Positions 36,413 through 44,785 of a stretch of 64,000 nucleotides of DNA are shown here, one piece after another. The first letter of the stretch is position 1, and the number at the start of each line of letters is the position of its first letter. The DNA is from Verrucomicrobiota bacterium (GTDB lineage Bacteria > Verrucomicrobiota > Verrucomicrobiia > Opitutales > Opitutaceae): the NCBI GenBank assembly GCA_963205455.1, contig CAUJJL010000196.1, positions 37,276 to 101,275 on the forward strand, given 5' to 3'. The notes beneath the pieces were generated by a model. The model saw only the letters and a list, made by a program, of their open reading frames with translations. It was not told where the DNA came from and ran no database searches. A program made the translations under genes and the position numbers.

Positions 36413-39291
36413 GGCGCATCACGGAACCGAAGTTTTTCGGCGTCCCGATCGAGATAGGGAATGCCGGAGGTCATCCAGTCGGGGGCGGGTGCGCCTTTCA
36501 GAAAATGATCGAAGAACTGCCGCATGCGCCTGCCATAGTCCACCTGGTCGGCGCGACGCCGCAGGCCGTGCAGCGCATTGTTGTAGTTGAACAGGTAGGC
36601 TTCCTTGCCAAGGCGGCGGAGCGCGAGGAAGAACTCGATGCCCTGCTGCCACGGTACGGCGTCGTCGTGGTCGTTGTGCAGGAGAAGCAGGGGCGTGGTG
36701 ACGCGATCGACACCGAACAGCGGGGAGTTTTCGAGATAGAGTTGGGGCGCCTCGTTCAGCGGACGGCCGATGCGGCTCTGGGTTTTCTCGTATTGGAACT
36801 GCCGCGCGCGGCCGGATGCCCACCGAATCCCGGAGTACGCGCTGGTCATGTTTGAGACGACCGCACCGGCGGCCGCGGCGCGAAACAGGTGGGTCTGTGT
36901 CACGAGGAACGCGATCTGGTAGCCTCCCCAGGAATGCCCCTGAATGCCGATGGCCTTTTCGTCGACGAAGCCGCGTGCGATGAGCGTCTCGACGGCGGGC
37001 AGGACACATTTGACAGCACTGGGTCCCGGTTGTCCCACGTTATAGACGATGTCGGGCATGAGCACCAGGTAACCGTTGCTGGTGTAGACCGTCGGATTGA
37101 CGAGCTGACTGGGTGCGGGTGGCGTGAACGTGTGGAGGGTCTGCGAGAGGCGTTCGTAGATGTAGACGATCAGGGGATATTTCTTGCTCGGATCGAAGTC
37201 CGCCGGTTTGCAGAGAGCGGCCTGGAGCTCGACGCCGTCCGCATTGCGGTAGGTCATCAGTTCAGCGCTGCCCCAGGCAAAGGGAGCCAACTGTGCGCCG
37301 CCGTTGGAGACCTTTTCCGGTCGGGCAAAGGTGGAGGTGGTGGAAAGGATGTCCGGGAATTCATCGAAACGTGATCCCGTCAGCAACAGCTTGTCTGCAT
37401 CGGCTGCACGACCGACGTAGCTGAGGTTCTTGTCCTCCCACAGGAGACGATCAGGGCCGCCGGTTGATGCGAGCATCGTGCGGAAGAAGCCGGTTGCACG
37501 GGTGACTTCACTCTCGCCGCGGAGGTAGAGCGGCTTGGATGGATCAATGCCGTTGGTTTCGGTATCAGGGTCGATGGGCTCGATATTCTGGAGGCGCAAC
37601 TGAATCTTCTGCTCGCGTCCGTATCCAGCCGTGACGTTTCTCGCGGGACGGCCGTCAGGAAACACCTGCCAGAGATCGAAACGATCGTAGAGCAGCACCG
37701 AGTCGTCCGTCTCCGACCATCCGGCGAATCCATAGGCTGCAGGCTCTCCGGGCAAGTCGTTGAGTTCGTTGTGAAAGGCGACGGGAAGGTTTCCCGTGAG
37801 CGGCACGATCCTTGCGCTCGCCGTGTCGATGGCGAACCACTGGCGGTCGGCGAACCAGACGACCCATTTGCCCGAGGGTGAGATGCGAAGGGCGGAGTTT
37901 CCACCGAGATCCTTCGCAATCAGCCGACGCCGGCCGGTGGATGCATCGACGAGGTAGGCGTCCTGGAATGTGCCGTCGTAGTCGTAGCGTCGGCGGTAGG
38001 CGCGATCATCAGTACCGAAGGCGCGCGTGCCGTCGTCGCTGAGCGTGACGGTGGCGAGGGTGGGATCGGCGAGCTGGGTGAAGCGTTGCGAGGAAAAGTC
38101 CCATGCGCCGACGTAGGCCCGCTTGCGTTCGCGCTCGGCGCGCACTTTTTGCAGCGGCTGGATCTCGTCGTCATTCCAGCGCCAGAGATCGGCGGTCACT
38201 TTTTCCTCGTCGGGCAAGTCTGAGAGTCGCTTGTCTGGTTCCGGGGTGGACGGAGCGGTGGAGACCAGAAGCCTGGTTCCGTTGAAGGTGAATGAGGGTG
38301 CTGCGTTTTCGCTGACAACCCAGCCCTCGGGGATTCCGGGTGTTGATGGGCCGATGAGCTCGGACGCGGCGGTGGATTGTCGCTGCCAAAGCCATGCCGC
38401 AAACCGAGGCCTCTTGGCGTCGTGCTCCGCACGGTCGGTCAGGAAGGCGAGCCGCGTCTGTTTGCGGTCCCAGGCAAGCTTTTCATAGCGGCCAGGTCCC
38501 TGCGCGAGCGTGACGGGAGCGGCGGCATCGCCCGGAGTGATGCAGAAGACGCCATTTTCCTCTGGTTTGGTGGAGGCGACCGCGTAGACGAGACAGCGTC
38601 CATCGCGTGTGATGGAATATTCGACGACATGAGGCAGGATGCGATCGCTGCCAGACGCGAGGTCGCGCAGCACCAGATCGCTGCCTGTCTTCTTTTTGGG
38701 ATCCTTTTTAGAGGAGGCCGGGTCCTCGCCTTCTCCGGCCTTGGTTTGTGTTGGCTCAGGAGAAGGGTTCCTGAGGTAGGCGAGCCAGGAACCGCCCTTT
38801 GCGGGGACCTGAAAACTTTTCACATCGGCGATTCGCGTGACTTCGCCTGTGGCGAGAGTGACGATGACAATGCCCTCCTTGGGCAGTTGATCGGCTTTCT
38901 TTTTTGCCTTCCTGGCGGCACGTGTTTCCTCCAGATCGGGGAAGCGGGTGGCCACGGCGAAACGACCGTCGCTTGTGAAGAGGAGGGTGACCTCGCGACG
39001 CGGGGCGGCGCGTTCCGGATTATCCGGTGACGGGCCCGTGGGCGCGGGCGGCAGCGCGCCAACAGGCACACGCCGCTCGGGTCCGCCGGCAAGCGGGCGC
39101 AGTACGATTTCGCCGTCGTCCACCTGCGGCATGTAGGAGTAGCCAAGCCAGGCGCCGTCGCGGGACAGTGTGGCGGAGGCGACCGATCGCCAGCCATCAT
39201 AGTCTGCGGGCGTGAGATTTCTTTTATTTCCTGATGCCGCGAGCGGCAGGAGAAGAAGGTACCCGAGTAGAAGTCTACGCCACAAATGCAT
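36409..39291 (-). CDS. exported S9-family prolyl oligopeptidase-like peptidase
   Basis: The product is 960 residues from the ATG at 39291, which begins a signal peptide (HLWRRLLLGYLLLLPLAASG); an ATG 11 codons upstream is less likely. The first ~680 residues are WD40-like propeller strands with a charged, Lys-rich insert near 200. The C-terminal alpha/beta-hydrolase carries GIQGHSWGGYQIA with nucleophile Ser787, the acid in LLLHNDHDDAVPW and the His in NNALHGLRRR. S9 enzymes cut peptides, often after Pro, or act as acyl aminoacyl peptidases. Its stop overlaps the start of the small secreted protein (ATGA), so it heads the duplicated-module operon. Its role here could be peptide or protein trimming in the periplasm. 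Confidence 0.9.
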   Translation of the reverse strand: MHLWRRLLLGYLLLLPLAASGNKRNLTPADYDGWRSVASATLSRDGAWLGYSYMPQVDDGEIVLRPLAGGPERRVPVGALPPAPTGPSPDNPERAAPRREVTLLFTSDGRFAVATRFPDLEETRAARKAKKKADQLPKEGIVIVTLATGEVTRIADVKSFQVPAKGGSWLAYLRNPSPEPTQTKAGEGEDPASSKKDPKKKTGSDLVLRDLASGSDRILPHVVEYSITRDGRCLVYAVASTKPEENGVFCITPGDAAAPVTLAQGPGRYEKLAWDRKQTRLAFLTDRAEHDAKRPRFAAWLWQRQSTAASELIGPSTPGIPEGWVVSENAAPSFTFNGTRLLVSTAPSTPEPDKRLSDLPDEEKVTADLWRWNDDEIQPLQKVRAERERKRAYVGAWDFSSQRFTQLADPTLATVTLSDDGTRAFGTDDRAYRRRYDYDGTFQDAYLVDASTGRRRLIAKDLGGNSALRISPSGKWVVWFADRQWFAIDTASARIVPLTGNLPVAFHNELNDLPGEPAAYGFAGWSETDDSVLLYDRFDLWQVFPDGRPARNVTAGYGREQKIQLRLQNIEPIDPDTETNGIDPSKPLYLRGESEVTRATGFFRTMLASTGGPDRLLWEDKNLSYVGRAADADKLLLTGSRFDEFPDILSTTSTFARPEKVSNGGAQLAPFAWGSAELMTYRNADGVELQAALCKPADFDPSKKYPLIVYIYERLSQTLHTFTPPAPSQLVNPTVYTSNGYLVLMPDIVYNVGQPGPSAVKCVLPAVETLIARGFVDEKAIGIQGHSWGGYQIAFLVTQTHLFRAAAAGAVVSNMTSAYSGIRWASGRARQFQYEKTQSRIGRPLNEAPQLYLENSPLFGVDRVTTPLLLLHNDHDDAVPWQQGIEFFLALRRLGKEAYLFNYNNALHGLRRRADQVDYGRRMRQFFDHFLKGAPAPDWMTSGIPYLDRDAEKLRFRDAP

Positions 39292-39530
39292 GAAGGAACT
39301 TTGAAGAAGAGTGTGCCGGAACATGGTTGAACTTGCGTCGGACTTTTTCTCCAGGTCCTGAGCGCAAGAGTTTCTACGAGTCGTGTTCCGGGAATTGAGC
39401 TGACGGGCGCAGGATGAGTCGTGGAGTTCTGCGAGCCGTCTTCACTGCCCTTCCGACATTGTCGAACGAGGGTCAGGTTTCGAAGCGCCTCTTTGGGATT
39501 CGAGAGCGCGAAGCATCAAGTCTGGTCGGA

Positions 39531-39560
39531 AAAAAGGGCGGAGGCTTCGCCTCCGCCCTT
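39531..39560 (-). terminator. intrinsic terminator of the TonB receptor gene
   Basis: A 12-bp perfect stem (AAGGGCGGAGGC with its complement) with a three-base loop ends in a T run when read on the minus strand. It lies directly after the receptor stop codon at 39587 and separates it from the S9 peptidase gene. The 239 bases between this element and the S9 start hold no gene that I can support. Confidence 0.93.
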
Positions 39561-39586
39561 GCGTCTAAAGAGTCATGAACGACCGA

Positions 39587-42571
39587 TTAGAATGTGAGTG
39601 TCGTCCGGAGCACCCACGTGCGCGGATCGGAGGGGACGTAGGTTCCCTCGTAGTAGACCTTGTCGAGGACGTTGTTGATGCCGAACGAGGTGCTGAGCTT
39701 GTAGCCGTAGAGTTCCCACGGGTAGCTGATATTGGCGTCGAACACCACGTAGTTACCCGCCTGGAAACCACCTCTGAGCGGGTTCCAGTCGACCGACTGC
39801 GAGACAACCTCCTTGGAGGCATACCGTGCACCGAGAGCCGTGCTCAGGCCACGGACGGCACCGTCGTCGAATGTGTACTTGCCCCACAGGTTGAGGCGGT
39901 ATTCAGGCACATTGACGAGACGGCTGTTGTAGATGATGTCCGAATTGGCCTTGTTCAGAACCGAATAGGCATTGTAAGCGGTGGTGCCAGGCTTTGCGTA
40001 GGAGGGGCTTTCTACCGTGTGCGCATCCCAGAGCCATGCGCCGTTGGCGATGAGCTGGAAGTTGCGGGTCGGAGTCCAGGTGATGTCAAACTCCGCACCT
40101 TCAACCTCGTTCTTCAAACCCACGGTGCGCCAGCGAAACACGCGAGCACCGGCACCGCTGGGATTGAACACCGATCCAAGTGCGAAGGGCGAGGGCGAGT
40201 AGTTGAGAGGCTCCTGCGAATTCGCCTGAGCAATGCCGTCGTCAATCTTCTGGTTCTTACGTTCGCCCCTAAAGATTGAGAGCGTACCCACAAGCTTGTT
40301 GTCTTCCGTGGAGACCTTTACGCCGACTTCGTAGTTCTTACCCGTCTCGTTGGGGATGTTATCCAAAACTCCCTCTGCATTGAAGGCGTCCAAGCCGGTT
40401 TGCAGCGAAGTGATGCGATGTCCCTTCCAGGTGTAACCACCGGGATTATTGGCAAGAAGGGCATTGATGATCTCATCAGGCGTGCTGGCGATAGCGCTGA
40501 AGTCGCCCTTTCGACCCGTATTGATACGGAAGGTTGAAGAGACCGTACCATACACGGAGATCTGCTTGGTGATGGCGTAAGTGGCACCCACCATGTAGGC
40601 ATCTCCCGAGGTCGTCTGGAAGTTGCTGGCCGAATAGGCGGGGCTGTAGTTCCAGACAGCCGGCGGATAGGCGCTTTGATTGAAGGGGGCGTCGGGGGGA
40701 GGAATGAACCACGGATCGTTGGCCACCAGCCATTGACCACGATACTTGGCGGTTTCCTTGCGGTACCCCAGAATTGCGGTCAGCTTGTCATCAAGGGCAG
40801 TGATTTGCCAGTTGGCATACCATGCGTTGCGTCGATCGTTGTAACCGTCGAGCAGGTTGCGCTGAAGGGGGTGGATCTTGCTGACCGGCGGATTGACCAA
40901 GATGCCCGGATCCCATTGCGAATAGACCTGTTGAGCGGTGAGGATCTGTCCATTGCGGTTTGTGAGATACTGGAGGTTCGGAACCATGATCCCGGGAGAG
41001 GGAAGATTGTTCGGATTGTTTGTCGGATAGTTGTAGCCAGGGACAGCGTAGTAAACCGCACCGGCTGTAGCCATGTACTGCTGGAACGGGCTATAAAGCA
41101 CGCCGCCCAGAATCAGCTTGTTTTTCGTGCCGAAGAAATCGCCCTTGAAAACCGCATCGAGCTGGTGGTTGTTGGCGCGCAGGTAGTAACCGGCACTGTT
41201 GCCGGCAAGAGCGGCATTCCAGGTGATGCCATCAGCGTTGGGAGCGTTTAGACCTTCAATGCTGTCGTAACGATCGTTGTCACGCGTGAAGACATAGCGT
41301 ACATCGAGCCAGTCTACGGGAGCGAAGTCCACCGTGGCCTGGAAGGTCTCCACCTCATTGTGCGTGTAGGCACCGGAATTGGAGAAGTTGAATCTCTTGT
41401 CCTCAACCCGGTTGCCCGCCTTGTTCGTGATCGTGGCATAGGGCTTTATGACGCTGCTCGTATAGAGCGGCAGGGATGGATCGCCGACTGAGTTGCGATA
41501 GTCTCCCATGAATCCGCCGAGATTGGCAAAGATGCGGGCCCTGTAGGCGTCCGGCGTGATATTGCCGGCCGCGGCCAGGAGCCCTGCGGATGGATTCTTG
41601 TAAGCATCGAACCAAGCCTGTGGGTAGATCCAACCGTAGTCGTTGTAGTTGAAGCGCTCGTTGAGGTACTCCATCTCGAGGTTGACCTTCAACTTGCCGC
41701 TCTTGAACGGGACGAGGGTCAGGCTCGGCGTAAAGTTGAAGTTGTCATCATATTCACCTCTGCGGTCACCGTTCAGTGACTGCCAGGCGCCGACGATGCG
41801 GAACGCCGCTTTTTCGCCGAGATTCACATTGGTGTCCACGGTGACCTTTTCGCCCCAGTTGTTGTCGATCTGGTAGCTGATGTCGGTCGGCAGATGCGAG
41901 AAGGACGGCTTCTTGGTGACGTAGTTGATGACGCCGCCGGGATAACCCTGGCCGAAGAACACGGCTGCGGGACCCTTCACGATTTCAACGCGATCTACGT
42001 TGTCGAGGTTCCACGAAGTGTAGCGGAACACACCGTTACGCAGGAGGGTGTTGACCGTGAATCCACGCATGGTGAACGAACCTTGCGGCGTCGCGCTATT
42101 GGCGGGGCGGCGCATGGCAAAGCGTCCGTCAGGAGCACCGGAAGCTGTGTAACGGAAAATGTCCATTACCTTCAGCAGGCCGGCATCCTTGATGAAGTCT
42201 TCGCTCATCACGTTGATGTTCATCGGGACATCCTGAATCCTCATGCCGATACGGGTGGCCGTGGCGGCATTGGTTTTCAGGTAGCCGAAATCACGTTCAC
42301 TCGAGACCTCGAAGGGTGAGAGAACGATCGTGTCCAGAGGAGCCGACTCCGTGCTTCTGGCGGACTGCGAAGCGGGAGCCGCCTGTTGTGCGGCTTGCTG
42401 GCTTTCTGTTTCGGCGAGACGCTTGCGCAGGGCAGCGTTCTCCTCCTGAAGCCGGCGGATCGCATCAGGACTGGATTGTCCGGATGCGCTGGTGGCGATG
42501 AGCAATGCCGCCAGACCGGTGGCCAGGAGTGCCCTGGCGCGATCCAGACGGGTATGCGGGTATTGATTCAT
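39587..42571 (-). CDS. TonB-dependent outer-membrane receptor
   Basis: The product has 994 residues. A signal peptide (LLATGLAALLIATSASGQ) is followed by a short periplasmic coiled coil (residues ~34-66, SPDAIRRLQEENAALRKRL) and a Gln/Ala linker. The plug starts near 84 with LDTIVLSPFEVSSERDFGY, then TATRIGMRIQDVPMNINVMS, GSFTMRGF, VEIVKGPAAVFFGQGYPGG and INYVTKKP. The rest is a 22-strand-type barrel ending in WVLRTTLTF. It imports large ligands, here probably oligosaccharides, with TonB energy. No SusD partner is present. It lies downstream of a LacI-type gene in the same direction and ends in a strong terminator. Confidence 0.95.
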   Translation of the reverse strand: MNQYPHTRLDRARALLATGLAALLIATSASGQSSPDAIRRLQEENAALRKRLAETESQQAAQQAAPASQSARSTESAPLDTIVLSPFEVSSERDFGYLKTNAATATRIGMRIQDVPMNINVMSEDFIKDAGLLKVMDIFRYTASGAPDGRFAMRRPANSATPQGSFTMRGFTVNTLLRNGVFRYTSWNLDNVDRVEIVKGPAAVFFGQGYPGGVINYVTKKPSFSHLPTDISYQIDNNWGEKVTVDTNVNLGEKAAFRIVGAWQSLNGDRRGEYDDNFNFTPSLTLVPFKSGKLKVNLEMEYLNERFNYNDYGWIYPQAWFDAYKNPSAGLLAAAGNITPDAYRARIFANLGGFMGDYRNSVGDPSLPLYTSSVIKPYATITNKAGNRVEDKRFNFSNSGAYTHNEVETFQATVDFAPVDWLDVRYVFTRDNDRYDSIEGLNAPNADGITWNAALAGNSAGYYLRANNHQLDAVFKGDFFGTKNKLILGGVLYSPFQQYMATAGAVYYAVPGYNYPTNNPNNLPSPGIMVPNLQYLTNRNGQILTAQQVYSQWDPGILVNPPVSKIHPLQRNLLDGYNDRRNAWYANWQITALDDKLTAILGYRKETAKYRGQWLVANDPWFIPPPDAPFNQSAYPPAVWNYSPAYSASNFQTTSGDAYMVGATYAITKQISVYGTVSSTFRINTGRKGDFSAIASTPDEIINALLANNPGGYTWKGHRITSLQTGLDAFNAEGVLDNIPNETGKNYEVGVKVSTEDNKLVGTLSIFRGERKNQKIDDGIAQANSQEPLNYSPSPFALGSVFNPSGAGARVFRWRTVGLKNEVEGAEFDITWTPTRNFQLIANGAWLWDAHTVESPSYAKPGTTAYNAYSVLNKANSDIIYNSRLVNVPEYRLNLWGKYTFDDGAVRGLSTALGARYASKEVVSQSVDWNPLRGGFQAGNYVVFDANISYPWELYGYKLSTSFGINNVLDKVYYEGTYVPSDPRTWVLRTTLTF

Positions 42572-42604
42572 GATTATGGTTATGTTGGAGTTTCCAGTAT
42601 GTGA

Positions 42605-42619
42605 GCGCGTGTGACGCGC
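42605..42619. promoter_or_regulatory. short perfect hairpin upstream of the receptor gene
   Basis: A six-base perfect inverted repeat GCGCGT-GTG-ACGCGC lies 34 bases before the receptor ATG, between the LacI-type gene and the receptor. It could be an operator half-pair or an RNA hairpin in the leader. It is short enough to occur by chance in GC-rich DNA. Confidence 0.3.
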
Positions 42620-42661
42620 CCGGTTGGAAAGTCTTGTGGCGTTTCTGTGTGCGTCGATGTT

Positions 42662-43711
42662 TTATTGTTTGGTTGAAGCGGCGGACGAGTCCCCGCGAGA
42701 AATCAGTTTCGGCGAGATGGTCAGGCCAATGCGGCCGCCGACGTCGCGATTCTCGATCCTCCAGAGCAGGTGATCGATGACCTTGCGCACGAGCAGCGGC
42801 AGGTTGATGTCGATCGCAGCCGGATGATGATCGAGGTTGTGATAGATCATCGGATTGTAATTGCCGAGGATCGTATCGAAATCGCGCTCGGGATTTTTTC
42901 CGGCCTCACGCAGCGCGCGGAAAAAAGCACCACAGAAATGATCAACCGGCAGATAGAGCCCGGTGGTCTTCGGCGCCGATGCCAACAGACGACGGACCAG
43001 TTCGGCGCTTTCCGCGTGCAGCGGCGTGAACTCCAGATAACTCACCCCGGGATTGGACACTCCCATGATCGAATGGAGCGTCATGCCAAGTTCCTTGGAT
43101 CGGGCGGCAAATGCGTTCGAACGTCGCGCAATGGCGCTGTATTCGGGGTCGGTCGAGATGACAGCGACGGATTTGTGCCCGCGCTGGTGAAGGTAGTCCG
43201 CGGCCATGCGGCCGTTCTCTTCGTTGTTGGGCTCGACGTAATCCCCCGCGAACGCAGTGGAGCGCCGGGTCATGAACCACACATGCGGCAGAGTGGCCAT
43301 CTGGGCCATGCACTCAGGTGTTGGCTCCATTCCCTGAATAATCACGCCGTCCAGGCGCTCACCGACGAGTACGCGCGGCAATTCCGCCGGGCTGTTGGAG
43401 AAAAGGACCCGCAGATCGACCCGATAACGCGGATCCGTGGACTGGACCTGAAGCAGCTGATCTTGAAACCAGTTCAGGCTCGGATTGTTCGCCTTGGCCC
43501 CCACGAACCATACCCCGATGCGACGCTGCTCCGGCAGCCGGGCCTTGGGCCCGCGGCGCCGGTTGAGCGGGGCCGGTACGTAGTTGTGCTGCTGCATCAC
43601 GGCGCGAATGCGCGCAAGGCTTTCCGCAGCCACAAGCTCCGGCTGATTGATGGCCCGGGACACCGTTGCTGGTGAAACGCGAGCTTTGTGGGCTATCTCT
43701 GTGATCAGCAT
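42662..43711 (-). CDS. LacI-family transcriptional regulator
   Basis: The product has 349 residues. The N-terminal HTH is typical (ITEIAHKARVSPATVSRAINQPELVAAESLARIRAVMQQHNYVP). A periplasmic-binding-protein-like ligand core follows (residues ~60-345: RIGVWFVGAKAN, LDGVIIQGMEP, HKSVAVISTDPEYS, TTGLYLPVDHFCGAFF). It should bind an operator and release it on binding a sugar or sugar derivative. It lies directly upstream of the TonB receptor gene (90-base gap) and between it and a TIM-barrel epimerase-like gene, so local control of both catabolic regions is likely. A candidate operator and promoter lie just before its start (43730-43776). Confidence 0.93.
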   Translation of the reverse strand: MLITEIAHKARVSPATVSRAINQPELVAAESLARIRAVMQQHNYVPAPLNRRRGPKARLPEQRRIGVWFVGAKANNPSLNWFQDQLLQVQSTDPRYRVDLRVLFSNSPAELPRVLVGERLDGVIIQGMEPTPECMAQMATLPHVWFMTRRSTAFAGDYVEPNNEENGRMAADYLHQRGHKSVAVISTDPEYSAIARRSNAFAARSKELGMTLHSIMGVSNPGVSYLEFTPLHAESAELVRRLLASAPKTTGLYLPVDHFCGAFFRALREAGKNPERDFDTILGNYNPMIYHNLDHHPAAIDINLPLLVRKVIDHLLWRIENRDVGGRIGLTISPKLISRGDSSAASTKQ

Positions 43712-43729
43712 GGATGGGGCATTCCCACT

Positions 43730-43744
43730 ACTGAGAATTTCAGT
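43730..43744. promoter_or_regulatory. candidate auto-operator of the LacI-type regulator
   Basis: A 15-base inverted repeat with ACTGA...TCAGT ends and an AT-rich centre lies 18 bases upstream of the regulator's ATG and just downstream of its -10-like box. LacI-family proteins bind such short dyads near +1. No second copy of the exact sequence was seen at the receptor or rhamnosidase promoters, so only autoregulation is suggested. Confidence 0.4.
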
Positions 43745-43747
43745 AAG

Positions 43748-43776
43748 CGTAATGAAACGGGATGTAGGTAGGTCAA
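43748..43776 (-). promoter_or_regulatory. weak candidate promoter for the LacI-type gene
   Basis: TTGACC (43776-43771) and, 17 bases later, ATTACG (43753-43748) on the minus strand form a -35/-10-like pair. The -35 box is good, the -10 box is poor. The candidate operator lies three bases downstream. Confidence 0.3.
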
Positions 43777-43800
43777 GAGATTTTCAGCAAAATTCATGAA

Positions 43801-44667
43801 TCATGACTTTTTTGTCGACACGCGCCCCAAGGCTCGCTCCCACGCAAGGAGGATTTCCTTCCGGCAGCGCACGGCGTCGGGCCAGACGGGGGGATTGGTA
43901 CTGACATTGTAGCCGACGGTGGTCCCCAGCTCCGGGCAGGTCCATAGGGTGTTGCCCGGCCGCGGACCCTCGAGCCAGAGCGCAAATAGGTCTTCGACAA
44001 AGCCAATGTAATCCACGAACTCCGGAGTGAGTTTCCCCTTTCCGTTCGTCACGGGCACCTGGCAGTGCTGGCTGTTGAATGGCCGCAGGTGGAACATCTG
44101 GGAGTGTTGGATGGACTCCGGCCAGAGGAGGAGCCGGGCGGAGTAATCCTTGGGTAGGATGTGCTTTGAAACGGCAAAATGGGAGTGGTCCCAGGTCACC
44201 GGCATGATTTCCCCGGTTTCCCTCGTATAACGGTCGTTGATTTCGGTGAATTTTTCAGGCGTTTCAGTCGCGGTGTCGCGATGGACCTCGATGTGCACGG
44301 ACAGGCCCAGACGCCTTGAGAGGGCGATCAACTTGACCGCCATCTTGGCAGCCTTCGCGGGCGGGGTGTCGTGGTCCAGGAGCTGGATATTGATGAAACG
44401 AACGCCCAGCGCGCGCTGGGACTCCAGTTTCGCCCGGGCAACAGCCAGGTCGCCGCAGTCAAAACCACTCATCATGACAAGGCCCAGCTTCCGGGCCTCG
44501 GTTGCCATTTCTGGGGAAATGAAGGCGCAGACGCCGTCGAATCCCTCCTTTTTCATTTCGAGCAGTTGCCGGGGCATTTTCCATTCGCGGCGTGGGCTTG
44601 GCTGACCGACCATGGACCACGGGGTGGCACAAACGACTATTTTGGGGCGTTCTGAAACAATTTTCAT
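43801..44667 (-). CDS. TIM-barrel sugar isomerase/epimerase-like protein
   Basis: The product has 288 residues from the ATG at 44667; upstream in-frame codons have no family similarity. The strand-helix order fits the xylose isomerase-like TIM barrel (AP endonuclease family 2): KIVVCATPWSM, FDGVCAFISPEMA, VMMSGFDCGDLAVARAKLESQ, VRFINIQLLDHDTP, LGLSVHIEVHRDT, IMPVTWDHSHFA and a C-terminal LWTCPELG. Metal-ligand candidates are Glu and His residues in HIEVHRD and WDHSHF. Members isomerise or epimerise ketoses, inositols or sugar acids. It lies divergently to the rhamnosidase gene (118-base gap) and 89 bases before the LacI-type gene on the same strand. Confidence 0.8.
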   Translation of the reverse strand: MKIVSERPKIVVCATPWSMVGQPSPRREWKMPRQLLEMKKEGFDGVCAFISPEMATEARKLGLVMMSGFDCGDLAVARAKLESQRALGVRFINIQLLDHDTPPAKAAKMAVKLIALSRRLGLSVHIEVHRDTATETPEKFTEINDRYTRETGEIMPVTWDHSHFAVSKHILPKDYSARLLLWPESIQHSQMFHLRPFNSQHCQVPVTNGKGKLTPEFVDYIGFVEDLFALWLEGPRPGNTLWTCPELGTTVGYNVSTNPPVWPDAVRCRKEILLAWERALGRVSTKKS

Positions 44668-44785
44668 GGAGTGACTGAAAATATCTGAAAACTGATGTTG
44701 AAAAATGCCGGATGGCCAGCCCATTTTCACGGCGACATTGCGGATTTGGCCTACCTGAGCGGCCTGAGTCTGCCGGTCCCCTGCC
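44668..44785. other. divergent intergenic region between epimerase-like and rhamnosidase genes
   Basis: This 118-base gap must carry promoters for both directions. A TGAAAC-AA-TTTTCA-type imperfect dyad sits just inside the epimerase-like gene start, next to more GAAAAT/TGAAAA words (44676-44703). It differs from the candidate regulator operator, so it may be a site for another factor or chance AT content. No clear -35/-10 pair was found. Confidence 0.3.
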
